From: Neolewinella maritima
Lineage (GTDB): Bacteria; Bacteroidota; Bacteroidia; Chitinophagales; Saprospiraceae
Assembly: GCF_923081025.1 (NCBI RefSeq)
Contig: NZ_CAKLPZ010000006.1
Span: 30,840 to 94,839 of the forward strand
DNA: 64,000 nucleotides
Direction of reading: 5' to 3'
In this document: positions 1-7,951 of the stretch, one piece after another
Numbering within the stretch: position 1 is the first letter of the stretch
Layout of the letters: each line of letters begins with the position of its first letter
Program-made: the position numbers and the translations under genes
The notes under the pieces: model-generated
What the model was told of the DNA's origin: nothing
Database searches by the model: none
The model's input: the letters and a program-made list of their open reading frames with translations, nothing else

Positions 1-628
1 AAGTGACGAAATTGGCCTGCCTGAGCACGCTATCGACCAGCTGCGGGGTGATGCCCAGTTCGCTCATCCGTTGCGGGCGCAGAATGAGGTGGTACTCCTT
101 GGTCTTGCCCCCCGAAACCGACACCTCCGATACGCCCGGCACCTGCGACAGGAAGGGCTTGACGGTGTAGAGCGCCACGTCCTTCAGTTCGATCTGGCTC
201 AGCGGCCCCTCCAGGGAGTAGCCGGCAATGGGCAAAATGGAGGGGTTCATCTTTTCGATGGTCAGCCGCACCCCCGGCGGCAGGTCCAGGGTGATCTGGT
301 TGATGAGGCTTTCCACCCGTTGCAGGCCCAGGTCGATGTCGGTCGACCAGTCGAAGAAGGCGGATATCTCCGCGCTGCCGCGGCTGGTGGTGCTGCGCAC
401 GTCCTGTATGCCCGGGGCCCGCTTTACGGCTTCCTCCAGGGGGCGGGTCACCGTGAGCATCATCTTGTCGACGGGCTGCTGCCCGTTCTCGGCGATGATC
501 TTGACCTTGGGAAAGGTGACGTCGGGGAAAAGGTCAGACTTCATCTTCCCGTAGCTGTACACGCCGGCCAGGAGCACGATCGCCAGCAGGGCGGTGATGG
601 GGTTGCGGTACTTGACGTAGTCGATCAT
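1..628 (-). CDS. RND efflux transporter permease, N-terminal part (cut by window edge)
   Basis: Inner-membrane proton-driven RND pump subunit. The visible 209 residues start MIDYVKYRNP, run into a hydrophobic first membrane helix, and then carry the FPDVTFPKV segment typical just after TM1 of AcrB/MdtB-like permeases and the beginning of the periplasmic porter domain (VTRPLEEAVKRAPG, FFDWSTDIDLG). The rest lies beyond position 1. The start codon lies 2 bp after the stop of the adaptor gene, so it is the last visible gene of a receptor-TolC-adaptor-permease operon read right to left. The substrate cannot be told; metals or small molecules are both possible. Confidence 0.88.
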   Translation of the reverse strand, partial: MIDYVKYRNPITALLAIVLLAGVYSYGKMKSDLFPDVTFPKVKIIAENGQQPVDKMMLTVTRPLEEAVKRAPGIQDVRSTTSRGSAEISAFFDWSTDIDLGLQRVESLINQITLDLPPGVRLTIEKMNPSILPIAGYSLEGPLSQIELKDVALYTVKPFLSQVPGVSEVSVSGGKTKEYHLILRPQRMSELGITPQLVDSVLRQANFVT

Positions 629-630
629 GG

Positions 631-1560
631 CTACAGCTTAGCGACTACGCTGACCAGGGAAGAATCTTCGAGGCCGTAGGCGCCCTCTAGTACGACCCGA
701 TCGTCGATGGTAAGTAGGGTGCCCACCAGTTCGATGAGGGAATCACTCCGCATCCCCGGTCGTACGTCGCGACGCACCGCCAGTGAATCGTTGACGAGTT
801 GCATCACCCAGAACTCGGTCTGCACCTCGTTGGTCTGCACGGCTTCGACCGGCACGGTTAGCGCGTCGCCACTCACCCGGCCGGGCACCGATACCATCAG
901 GTTAAGGTTTTCCGGCAGGTAGGTCGCGGTGTTGAGGGAGACCAGGTAGGGAGTGGTTTGGGAGCTGACGTCCTCCGAGGGCAGTAGTTGACCGACCGTG
1001 CCGGTGAGTAACCGCCCGTCCGGCAGGCGCACCTGCACCCGCTTGCCCGGGCGCACCAGATCGCCGCGCTCGAAGGGGACGTAGAGCTTAAGGGCCAGAG
1101 CGCTAGGTCGGGTCAACTCCGCCAGGATGTCCCCCTCCACGACGAAGTCACCGTCCAGGTAGAACAACTGGGTGACGATGCCGCTGTTACGGCTTGTCAC
1201 CGGTACGATCCCCGTAATATTGATGGAAGAATCGCTCAGGATTTCTTCGCCGAGCACGGCCGCCTCCCGCGTCTGTAGTACGAACACCTCCTGCCCCGCA
1301 CGTACCGTAGTGCCTACCTCCACTTCGGTCCGCTCCACGTAGCCCGTTACCGTGGCCCGGATGCTTTCCCGGTTCGTGAACACCGTCACCGCGTTCATTA
1401 GGGTGGAATCGCGCAGCGTACTACGCACTGGCGGGCCGACGACCACCTGGGTGGCGATACGCGCGGCGGGGGTGGCCTCCGGTGGCGGGGCGGCATTCTT
1501 TTTGCAGCCCGCGATCAAGCAGCCGGCAAGCAGCAGGCATAAAATCGGTCGGTTGGTCAT
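631..1560 (-). CDS. RND efflux periplasmic adaptor (membrane fusion protein), lipoprotein
   Basis: HlyD/AcrA-type adaptor that links the RND permease to the outer-membrane channel. It has 309 residues with a lipoprotein signal ending in LIAGC (lipid anchor at about Cys19). A lipoyl/barrel-sandwich half motif (TVRAGQEVFVLQTREAA, residues about 85-100) and its partner (YLDGDFVVEGDILAELT) follow, then beta-barrel and membrane-proximal domains. The helical hairpin is very short, as in many Bacteroidota adaptors. It sits 9 bp after the TolC-like gene and 2 bp before the permease gene, so co-translation is likely. Confidence 0.88.
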   Translation of the reverse strand: MTNRPILCLLLAGCLIAGCKKNAAPPPEATPAARIATQVVVGPPVRSTLRDSTLMNAVTVFTNRESIRATVTGYVERTEVEVGTTVRAGQEVFVLQTREAAVLGEEILSDSSINITGIVPVTSRNSGIVTQLFYLDGDFVVEGDILAELTRPSALALKLYVPFERGDLVRPGKRVQVRLPDGRLLTGTVGQLLPSEDVSSQTTPYLVSLNTATYLPENLNLMVSVPGRVSGDALTVPVEAVQTNEVQTEFWVMQLVNDSLAVRRDVRPGMRSDSLIELVGTLLTIDDRVVLEGAYGLEDSSLVSVVAKL

Positions 1561-1569
1561 GAATCGGGC

Positions 1570-2859
1570 TTAGTGGTTCCAGTAGTTCAGCTCGTTGAGG
1601 GTCTGTAGCCGCTGTACGGTCAGCTGGTTGCGCTGCTGCTGCAGATCGGCGTAGGAGCGGATCACGTTGAGGTATTCGATCACTCCCAACTGACCCATGG
1701 CAAATTCCCTGCGGTAAGTCGCCAGTACGCGCTCGTAGTCGTCGAGTTGGCGATCGAGCAGGGCCAGGTTGTCGGCGTAGCGCGCCAGTAAGCGTACCCC
1801 GGTATCGCGGTAGTTGAGCTGCTGCTGCTGCGTGAAGTCCGCGTAGCGGGCGGCGGTCTGTCGCCGGATCTCGTTTTCCTGGCGGTTGATGCCCCGCTGT
1901 CCCCCGTCCAGTAACAGCCACGAAAGGCGCAGGCCGGCACTCACGCCCACCTTCCGCTGAATGTTGTTCAGCGAGACGGCATTGACCCCCCCGTTCGCGA
2001 AGGTCGATACCTGCGGCAGGTAGCGGGTGGCGAACAGCGCCTGGTCGTTGGCGGCCCGCAGGCTATCCAGCCGGTAGGCTTCGGTGAAGGCGGAGCTATT
2101 CGGTACCGTCACCGTATCCAAGCGCGGGAGCAGCAGGCTGACCGCTCCGGTATCGCTGCTGCCTACGGTGGCGTTCAGCGTCTGTAGGGCTTGCCGGTAC
2201 TGAAGCTCCAAGTCGGCGATGAGGTAGCGCTGCCGGCCGACTTCGAGGTTGAGCAGCTCCAAGTCCGTAACCCGCATCACCCCGCGGTCGGCCAGTTTCC
2301 TGACTAACTCCCGCTGATCGGCGAGCCGGTCCAACAGTTCGCGCTGGTAGCGCAGCTGTTCCTGCACCAGCAGGGCACTGAGGTAGTTGGCGGTCACCTG
2401 CCGTTCCAGGTCCAAGCCGCTCAGCCGGACCTGGTTATCGGCCATACTTCTGGCGAGCAGTTGCTGATCGATCTCCGGCGCGCTGAGTCGTTCGGTAAAT
2501 AGCCGGTAATCCGCCCCGATCAGCGCGGCATACAGCCCGCCGTTGGTGACCCCCGCGTCGTAGCCGATGGCCGAGGCCGTGGGGGCATTGGAGACCGAGA
2601 AGACCCTACGATTATTAAACAGGTAAGGAGCAAAGAGCACGTCACCGGTGAGCGAAATTTTAGGCTTCCGGTAGTCGACCCCGATCCGCTCGATTTCCAG
2701 CTCCGCGATGCGCTGCTGGTTGCGGTAGTCGGTCAGTTGGGGGCTGTTGAGTCGGGCTTGGTCGAGGTAGTCCGTCAGGGTGGCTTGTGCACTCACCCTC
2801 CCCGTGTGTATTGCTACAAGGGTTGCCGCTATTCCAATCCAATTAGTTGGTACATACAT
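1570..2859 (-). CDS. TolC-family outer-membrane efflux channel
   Basis: Outer-membrane exit duct of the tripartite pump. I chose the ATG at 2859 (MYVPTNWIGIAATL), which gives a proper signal peptide ending at VSAQA. An upstream in-frame start would add 32 residues without signal character. The mature part has the two long alpha-helical repeats of TolC proteins (LTDYLDQARLNSPQLTDYRN at the start; REFAMGQLGVIEYLNVIRSY near the end). It lies 89 bp downstream of the TonB-dependent receptor and 9 bp upstream of the adaptor gene. Confidence 0.87.
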   Translation of the reverse strand: MYVPTNWIGIAATLVAIHTGRVSAQATLTDYLDQARLNSPQLTDYRNQQRIAELEIERIGVDYRKPKISLTGDVLFAPYLFNNRRVFSVSNAPTASAIGYDAGVTNGGLYAALIGADYRLFTERLSAPEIDQQLLARSMADNQVRLSGLDLERQVTANYLSALLVQEQLRYQRELLDRLADQRELVRKLADRGVMRVTDLELLNLEVGRQRYLIADLELQYRQALQTLNATVGSSDTGAVSLLLPRLDTVTVPNSSAFTEAYRLDSLRAANDQALFATRYLPQVSTFANGGVNAVSLNNIQRKVGVSAGLRLSWLLLDGGQRGINRQENEIRRQTAARYADFTQQQQLNYRDTGVRLLARYADNLALLDRQLDDYERVLATYRREFAMGQLGVIEYLNVIRSYADLQQQRNQLTVQRLQTLNELNYWNH

Positions 2860-2948
2860 GATGTCGAGTGTAGGCAGATTGGGCGGGGACGCAGGTGCAA
2901 GCTGCCACAAAGGGAGCGATAGATATTGGAGACAATTTGGAGCTACAC

Positions 2949-5354
2949 CTACCACTTGTAGGTAAACCCCAGCCGCACCGCCTGACTCTCGTAGTAGTTG
3001 CGGTACTCGGCCGTGAAGCCCTCCCCGTCGATCTCCTGCCGCAGCCCGAAGCCGTTGAAGATATCGGTGGCCGCCAGTACGACTTCCCCCTTACCGAGTA
3101 GCACCGGGCGACTCACGGCGAAGTCCACCGACGAGCGCGCCAGCTCCCGCCCCTGCGGGATGTTGCGGGCCGCTAGGTAGATCGCCGTCAACTGCCCCTT
3201 CCAGCCGTTGGGGAAGGTGAACTGGTTGTTGAACTTCACATCCCAACTATTATCGTCGCTGGCCGCGAGGGTGAACGGACGCGCGGTCGGAAAGAGCAGG
3301 GTGCCGGTGTATTCCTGAATACCGATACGGTAGAAATTGGCCCCCAGGCTGTACTTCCACCAGTTCTTCACCTCCTGGCTGTAGAGCAATTCCACCCCGC
3401 GGTTGGTGGCCCGCCCGGTGTTCTGGTAAATACGGTTGATGATGTCGTAGTCGGGGTTGCTGTTGTCGATGCTAAAGATGCGCTGAAAGGCGTCGTCGCT
3501 GCGGCGGGTGTAGACGGCGGCGTACAGCGAACCCTGGTCCCACAGGCGGCGGTAAGCCAGCTCAATGGTCTGCGAAAACTGCGGGCGTAGGTAAGGGTTA
3601 CCGACCTTGAGCAACTCCGGGTCGTCGTATTTGGCAAAGGCGCGCAGTTCCTGCTCCCCGGGCCGGTCGACGCGGCGGTTGAAGAAGAGGGAAAGCTTAT
3701 TGGCCTCGTCGAGCTTGTAGGTCAGCCGTACGTTAGGGTAGACGCGGAAGTAGTCGTAAGCGTCATTGTCCTCGTAGTAGATATTCTCGGGACTGAGCGA
3801 GTAGGTCACCGCCGTCTGCTCGGCCCGCAGCCCAGCCTCGGCCTCGAAGCGGGCGCTTTCGTAGACGTAGTTGAGGTAGCCGGCGTAGAGGTCCTCCGTC
3901 CAGCGGGAGGCGTCGCCCAGGCCGGGATAGATGATGCTCTGCTCGCCCTGACCGATGGTATAACTGACGGGCAGGCGGCGAAAACGAAGTTGGCCGCCCG
4001 CCTCGATCCGTCCGGCGGCCAGGGGACGCACGTAGTCGGCGTTGATTGCCGTGATGTTCTCGATGGCGATCAGGTGACTGGTGTCCCGGGCCCGCCGGAT
4101 GCTGCTGCTGTCGTTCAGGAAGTACTGCTCGTCTTCCTTCCCCCGGCTAAATTGGGTGGCCAGAGTCAGCCGGTGCCCCGGTTGGTCGAAGGCGTGCTGA
4201 AAATCCACCCGCCCGTTGATCAGGCTGGTCGACTCGTCCTCCTTCCAGTGCCAGTAGCGGTAGCGCCGGCCGGTATCGAGGTCGATGTAGGGAATCTGGG
4301 CCGTATCGACGTGGTGCTCGTAGTCGTACACGCCAGACAAGCTCAGGGTATTCTGCTCGTCGATCAGGTAATCCACGCCACCGCGGGCCACGTAGTGAAT
4401 CTGTCGGCGGTTCTCCGGCACTTGACTGATGGTACGCCGCCCGTCGTCGTAATTACGCAGCGTGAACTCGTTATTGGGCAGCTTCCGCTGGGCCAGTACC
4501 GAGCCCTGCACCCACGACCTGATCTTACCGCTACGATAGTTGAGGGCCAGGTTGGGTTGCAGGTGGGAGTTGAGGCGGTAGCGCCCCAGCTCGGTGGGCA
4601 GGTCGGCACGCCGGGTCGTGAGTTCGCCCAGGGCGTAGCTTAGGCCGACCTCCCCGTTGAAGCCGGTGGTCTTTTCCTCCTTGTAGATAATGTTGATGAT
4701 GCCGGCCATCCCCGCTGCGTCGTACTTCGCCGAGGGGTTGTTGATGATCTCGATACGCTCGATGTTGGCCGCCGGGATGCTGCCCAGCCCCCGCTGGTTG
4801 CCGTAGCCGGTCATGGCCGACTGCTTGCCGTCTACCAGCACGGCTACCCGATCGCTACCCCGCAGCTGCACGTTGCCGTCCTGGGTGAGGGTGACGCCGG
4901 GCAGGGCCTTCATGGCATCGAACACCGAGCCACCGCCCTGTGCCTGACGCTCGCCGAGGTCGAAGGTCTTCTTGTCGAGCGCACCGCTCAGGGTAGTCCG
5001 CTCGCCGGTGACGGTGACCGACTCCAGCGTTTGCGCATCGGGGGTCAAAACCAATTTCCCACTATCGTAAACATCATTTCTCTCTCCAATAAAGAGATCC
5101 TTACTCACGGATCGATACCCGAGGTAGGAAACCGTAACGGTCACCGCGCCCCGCCGAGCGGTGCTCAGACTAAACCGCCCCTCGTCGTCGGTGAGCATCC
5201 CGGTGAGCAGACTGCTGTCAGGAGCCAGCAAACTAACCGTAGCGTAGGGTACGGGGCGCTCATCCCCGCCATCGAGTACCTGTCCGGCAATCGTTATCTG
5301 GGCGGTTAGATACCCGGTTACGGCAAGCAGCAAGGACAGCAGTAAGTACCGCAT
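2949..5354 (-). CDS. TonB-dependent receptor with carboxypeptidase-regulatory-like N-terminus
   Basis: Outer-membrane barrel protein for TonB-driven uptake. The start at 5354 gives the signal peptide MRYLLLSLLLAVTGYLTAQ; a longer open frame upstream lacks signal character. Order: signal, CarboxypepD_reg-like beta domain (ITIAGQVLDGGDERPVPYAT...), plug domain (FDAMKALPGVTLTQDGNVQLRG, IERIEIINNPSAKYDAAGMAG), then a roughly 600-residue barrel of the outer-membrane beta-barrel family common in Bacteroidota, ending with the canonical aromatic LGFTYKW. The plug sequence NPSAKYDAAGMAGIINI is characteristic of this family. It is the first gene of the efflux operon. A receptor paired with an exporter is common in Bacteroidota, but its role here is unknown. 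Confidence 0.87.
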   Translation of the reverse strand: MRYLLLSLLLAVTGYLTAQITIAGQVLDGGDERPVPYATVSLLAPDSSLLTGMLTDDEGRFSLSTARRGAVTVTVSYLGYRSVSKDLFIGERNDVYDSGKLVLTPDAQTLESVTVTGERTTLSGALDKKTFDLGERQAQGGGSVFDAMKALPGVTLTQDGNVQLRGSDRVAVLVDGKQSAMTGYGNQRGLGSIPAANIERIEIINNPSAKYDAAGMAGIINIIYKEEKTTGFNGEVGLSYALGELTTRRADLPTELGRYRLNSHLQPNLALNYRSGKIRSWVQGSVLAQRKLPNNEFTLRNYDDGRRTISQVPENRRQIHYVARGGVDYLIDEQNTLSLSGVYDYEHHVDTAQIPYIDLDTGRRYRYWHWKEDESTSLINGRVDFQHAFDQPGHRLTLATQFSRGKEDEQYFLNDSSSIRRARDTSHLIAIENITAINADYVRPLAAGRIEAGGQLRFRRLPVSYTIGQGEQSIIYPGLGDASRWTEDLYAGYLNYVYESARFEAEAGLRAEQTAVTYSLSPENIYYEDNDAYDYFRVYPNVRLTYKLDEANKLSLFFNRRVDRPGEQELRAFAKYDDPELLKVGNPYLRPQFSQTIELAYRRLWDQGSLYAAVYTRRSDDAFQRIFSIDNSNPDYDIINRIYQNTGRATNRGVELLYSQEVKNWWKYSLGANFYRIGIQEYTGTLLFPTARPFTLAASDDNSWDVKFNNQFTFPNGWKGQLTAIYLAARNIPQGRELARSSVDFAVSRPVLLGKGEVVLAATDIFNGFGLRQEIDGEGFTAEYRNYYESQAVRLGFTYKW

Positions 5355-5540
5355 GTGAATGATTTGGGGCAAAATTGCGAAGTAATACTGTAGGGTTTTT
5401 GGATTTACTGTTTGCCGCTCCACCCGTTGGTCTGCACCAGCGGCCCCGCCCACTGCTGTAAAGGTTGGGGGTGCCGTTTTTCTCCCAAAAGTCTCTAAAG
5501 TCATCGGTGACATTTGGCGTGAACCGCTGAATTATACCAC

Positions 5541-7160
5541 TTGTCCATTATTACCGAACGCCGTTTTTTCTACGCGGTCGTCGCCCTCTTTGCCCTCCTG
5601 CTTTTCTACCGACTCGGCTCCTGGGGTGTACTGGAAACGAGCGAGGCCCGCTACGCCGAGATGAGCTGGGAGATGTACCGCTCGGGCGATTTGATCCACC
5701 CCAGTTTTATGGAACTACGGCACTATCACAAGCCGCCGCTCACCTACGTCATCACCGCTGGAGCGTATTGGCTGTTCGGCCCCAGCCCCTTCGCCGCGCG
5801 TTTTTTTCTCCAGATCGCCTTGCTGTTACAGATTGCGCTCATCTACGGTATCGGTCAGCTGATCTTTGATGATCGGCAACGGGCGCGGCTGGCCACCATG
5901 ACCTACCTGTCATTTCCGATCTTGCTGATCGCCTCGCGTACGCTGACGACCGATCTGTACCTGACTACATTCCTCCTATTAGGCGTTTGGTGCTGGCTGC
6001 GCGGTGAAGTGCGCGGTAATTCCCTGGTCTGGACGCTCGCCGCTTACTTTGCCTGGGGCCTGGCCTGCCTCACGAAGGGAGCCGGGGTAGTGATCCTGCC
6101 GGCCGTTCTGCTGCCCACCTACTATCTCCTTTTCCGACCGCGGAGCTGGATAAAGTTAATCGGGCGTCACTTCCTGGGCGCGCTGGTATTTGCCGCGGTG
6201 GGGCTGAGTTGGTACATCGAACTGATCCGTGAAGACCCGGACTTCCTACACTACTTCTTAGTCGAGCAAACCATTAACCGCTATGCCAGCGATCAGTGGC
6301 AACGCGCGCAGCCGTGGGGCTTCTACTTACTCACAGTATCGGCTACCGCGCTGCCGTGGTTCTGGTTACTGATTGCGCGAGTGAGAAAATTACCGTGGTG
6401 GAGGTGGCACGTCTTTTTGGCGGTCTGGATAGTAGCTCCCTTACTGTTTTACTCCTTTGCCCAGTCCAAGCTGATCCTTTATGTGCTTCCTATTTACTCA
6501 GGCTTGGCTCTCTTATCGGTGCCGGTTCTGGAGGGGCTTTCCGAGCGTATCGGCCGTCGACTGGGGCTCACACTATCGATTTTCTTTGGCGCATTACTGC
6601 TGCCCTTACTTGTTGTCACAATGGGGCCAGTTGGACCCGTACACCTTCTATGGAGCGCAATTGCCTGCGCGGTGATGGTGGGGTCGGTACTCTGGTCCAA
6701 TAGAGCAACCGCGCTGTCCGTAGAGTACCGGGTATTGCTGCCGGTGCTCGTATTTAACTTAGCGATGCTTCCCGTTTCTGCGGAGTTCTTGCGCGACAAC
6801 GAACTGCTCGTCAACAGTACCGCACCCGTTACCGACTTCATCAAGTCCGGTAAACTAGCCGGCCGGCCGGTGTATTTGCTCAACCGTCGCTTGCCAAGTG
6901 TTGCGTTTAACCTTCATCAGCCCGTGACCTACTTGTATTACGGAGAAACCGGCCGTGATACCACTCGACAGGGGGACGGGAACTGGCGGGAATATTACCA
7001 GGATATATTATTATATGACACTCGCGAGAAACTGCGTAATTATTGGTCTACAAAACCTTCCTTAGTCGTAGGTTATCAATCGCCGGACTCCCTTTCTCTT
7101 GACCTGCTACGGTCATTCTCCCATCGGGAAAAGATAGGTCGTTATACGGTCTATTATTAG
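5541..7160 (+). CDS. ArnT/PMT-like glycosyltransferase (GT39/GT83 family), integral membrane
   Basis: Multi-pass membrane glycosyltransferase that uses a polyprenyl-phosphate sugar donor to modify lipid A or glycoproteins on the outer face of the inner membrane. The 539 residues show the family hallmarks: ETSEARYAEMSWEM (catalytic acidic EAR motif, about residues 33-46), HYHKPPLTYV in the first periplasmic loop, and about 11 hydrophobic helices. The start is a TTG at 5541; no ATG lies in a suitable position before the conserved EAR motif. It is transcribed divergently from the receptor operon. Its product may alter the envelope, but no substrate can be read from sequence. Confidence 0.85.
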   Translation: MSIITERRFFYAVVALFALLLFYRLGSWGVLETSEARYAEMSWEMYRSGDLIHPSFMELRHYHKPPLTYVITAGAYWLFGPSPFAARFFLQIALLLQIALIYGIGQLIFDDRQRARLATMTYLSFPILLIASRTLTTDLYLTTFLLLGVWCWLRGEVRGNSLVWTLAAYFAWGLACLTKGAGVVILPAVLLPTYYLLFRPRSWIKLIGRHFLGALVFAAVGLSWYIELIREDPDFLHYFLVEQTINRYASDQWQRAQPWGFYLLTVSATALPWFWLLIARVRKLPWWRWHVFLAVWIVAPLLFYSFAQSKLILYVLPIYSGLALLSVPVLEGLSERIGRRLGLTLSIFFGALLLPLLVVTMGPVGPVHLLWSAIACAVMVGSVLWSNRATALSVEYRVLLPVLVFNLAMLPVSAEFLRDNELLVNSTAPVTDFIKSGKLAGRPVYLLNRRLPSVAFNLHQPVTYLYYGETGRDTTRQGDGNWREYYQDILLYDTREKLRNYWSTKPSLVVGYQSPDSLSLDLLRSFSHREKIGRYTVYY

Positions 7161-7315
7161 CGTCAGGTATTAGGGAAATAGGCCACCTGGGGGCAAGTAA
7201 ATGGTAGACGTAGGATAATTTGCCGTAGTAGCTTTCCGCCGTCTGAAGGGTTTCGATTATTGTAGACATCGCTAGTAGGTTTGAAAGCAATAGGCTTCGT
7301 GACACTTGCCTTGCA

Positions 7316-7936
7316 TTACTTAACTCTCGCTTTTCGGAATGCTTCGTAACACTCCTTTAGGGCGTAGGGGACGATGAGCAGGGCCGCAACGGGATCGGCC
7401 CACCACAGGTCGAGAAAGCGTACCGCAAGTAGACCTCCCAGGACGGCGACCGTCTGGTAAAGACAGATGAAAGTATCTTTTGAGTCGGCAATCAATTCTT
7501 CACTATTCAGCTTCTTACCGTACTTCCGCTTGTAATGAATGAGGATGGGGTTGACCACCAGTGATACGCACAGGATAATGATACCTAGTGTGCTCCAGTT
7601 CGCCGTTTCCTGGTTGATGAGCTTGTTTACAGAATCGTAGGTGATAAAGCAACTGACGATTAGAAAGGAAGCGGCGATGACGTACAACGTAATCTTCTCC
7701 CGCTGGTGCACCTTCTCATCGGGAATATCTTTAATCTCCCCGTGCAGCCGCCACCAGAGCGTACTGGCTGAAATCACTTCGATGGTGCTGTCGAGTCCCC
7801 AGCCGATCAGGGCCGCGCTGCCAGAAGTGAAGCCGGCGGTCAGGGAAACCCCCACCTCAACTGCGTCATAGAGTGCGTTGTATTTCTGTAGTCGCTCCGC
7901 CTTTTGGAGGGTCTGCGTTCGTTGCTTGTCTGGCAT
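7316..7936 (-). CDS. Cation diffusion facilitator (CDF)-like transporter, membrane domain only
   Basis: Metal/proton antiporter-like protein of 206 residues. Transmembrane segments carry CDF signatures: GWGLDSTIEVISA in TM2 and ELIADSKDTFICL in TM5 (HxxxD/DxxxD-type metal site; here Asp residues occur in both), and DPVAALLIVPYALKE in TM6. The cytoplasmic C-terminal ferredoxin-like domain of classical CDFs is missing, so it belongs to the short class. It lies 15 bp downstream of a PIB-4 ATPase gene, consistent with a two-gene metal-export unit for Zn, Co or Fe. Confidence 0.85.
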   Translation of the reverse strand: MPDKQRTQTLQKAERLQKYNALYDAVEVGVSLTAGFTSGSAALIGWGLDSTIEVISASTLWWRLHGEIKDIPDEKVHQREKITLYVIAASFLIVSCFITYDSVNKLINQETANWSTLGIIILCVSLVVNPILIHYKRKYGKKLNSEELIADSKDTFICLYQTVAVLGGLLAVRFLDLWWADPVAALLIVPYALKECYEAFRKARVK

Positions 7937-7951
7937 ACTTAATTGTTATAG

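Noticed and set aside
7048..7305. 85-residue minus-strand frame after the glycosyltransferase
   Set aside because: Overlaps the 3' end of the well-supported glycosyltransferase and has no motif.
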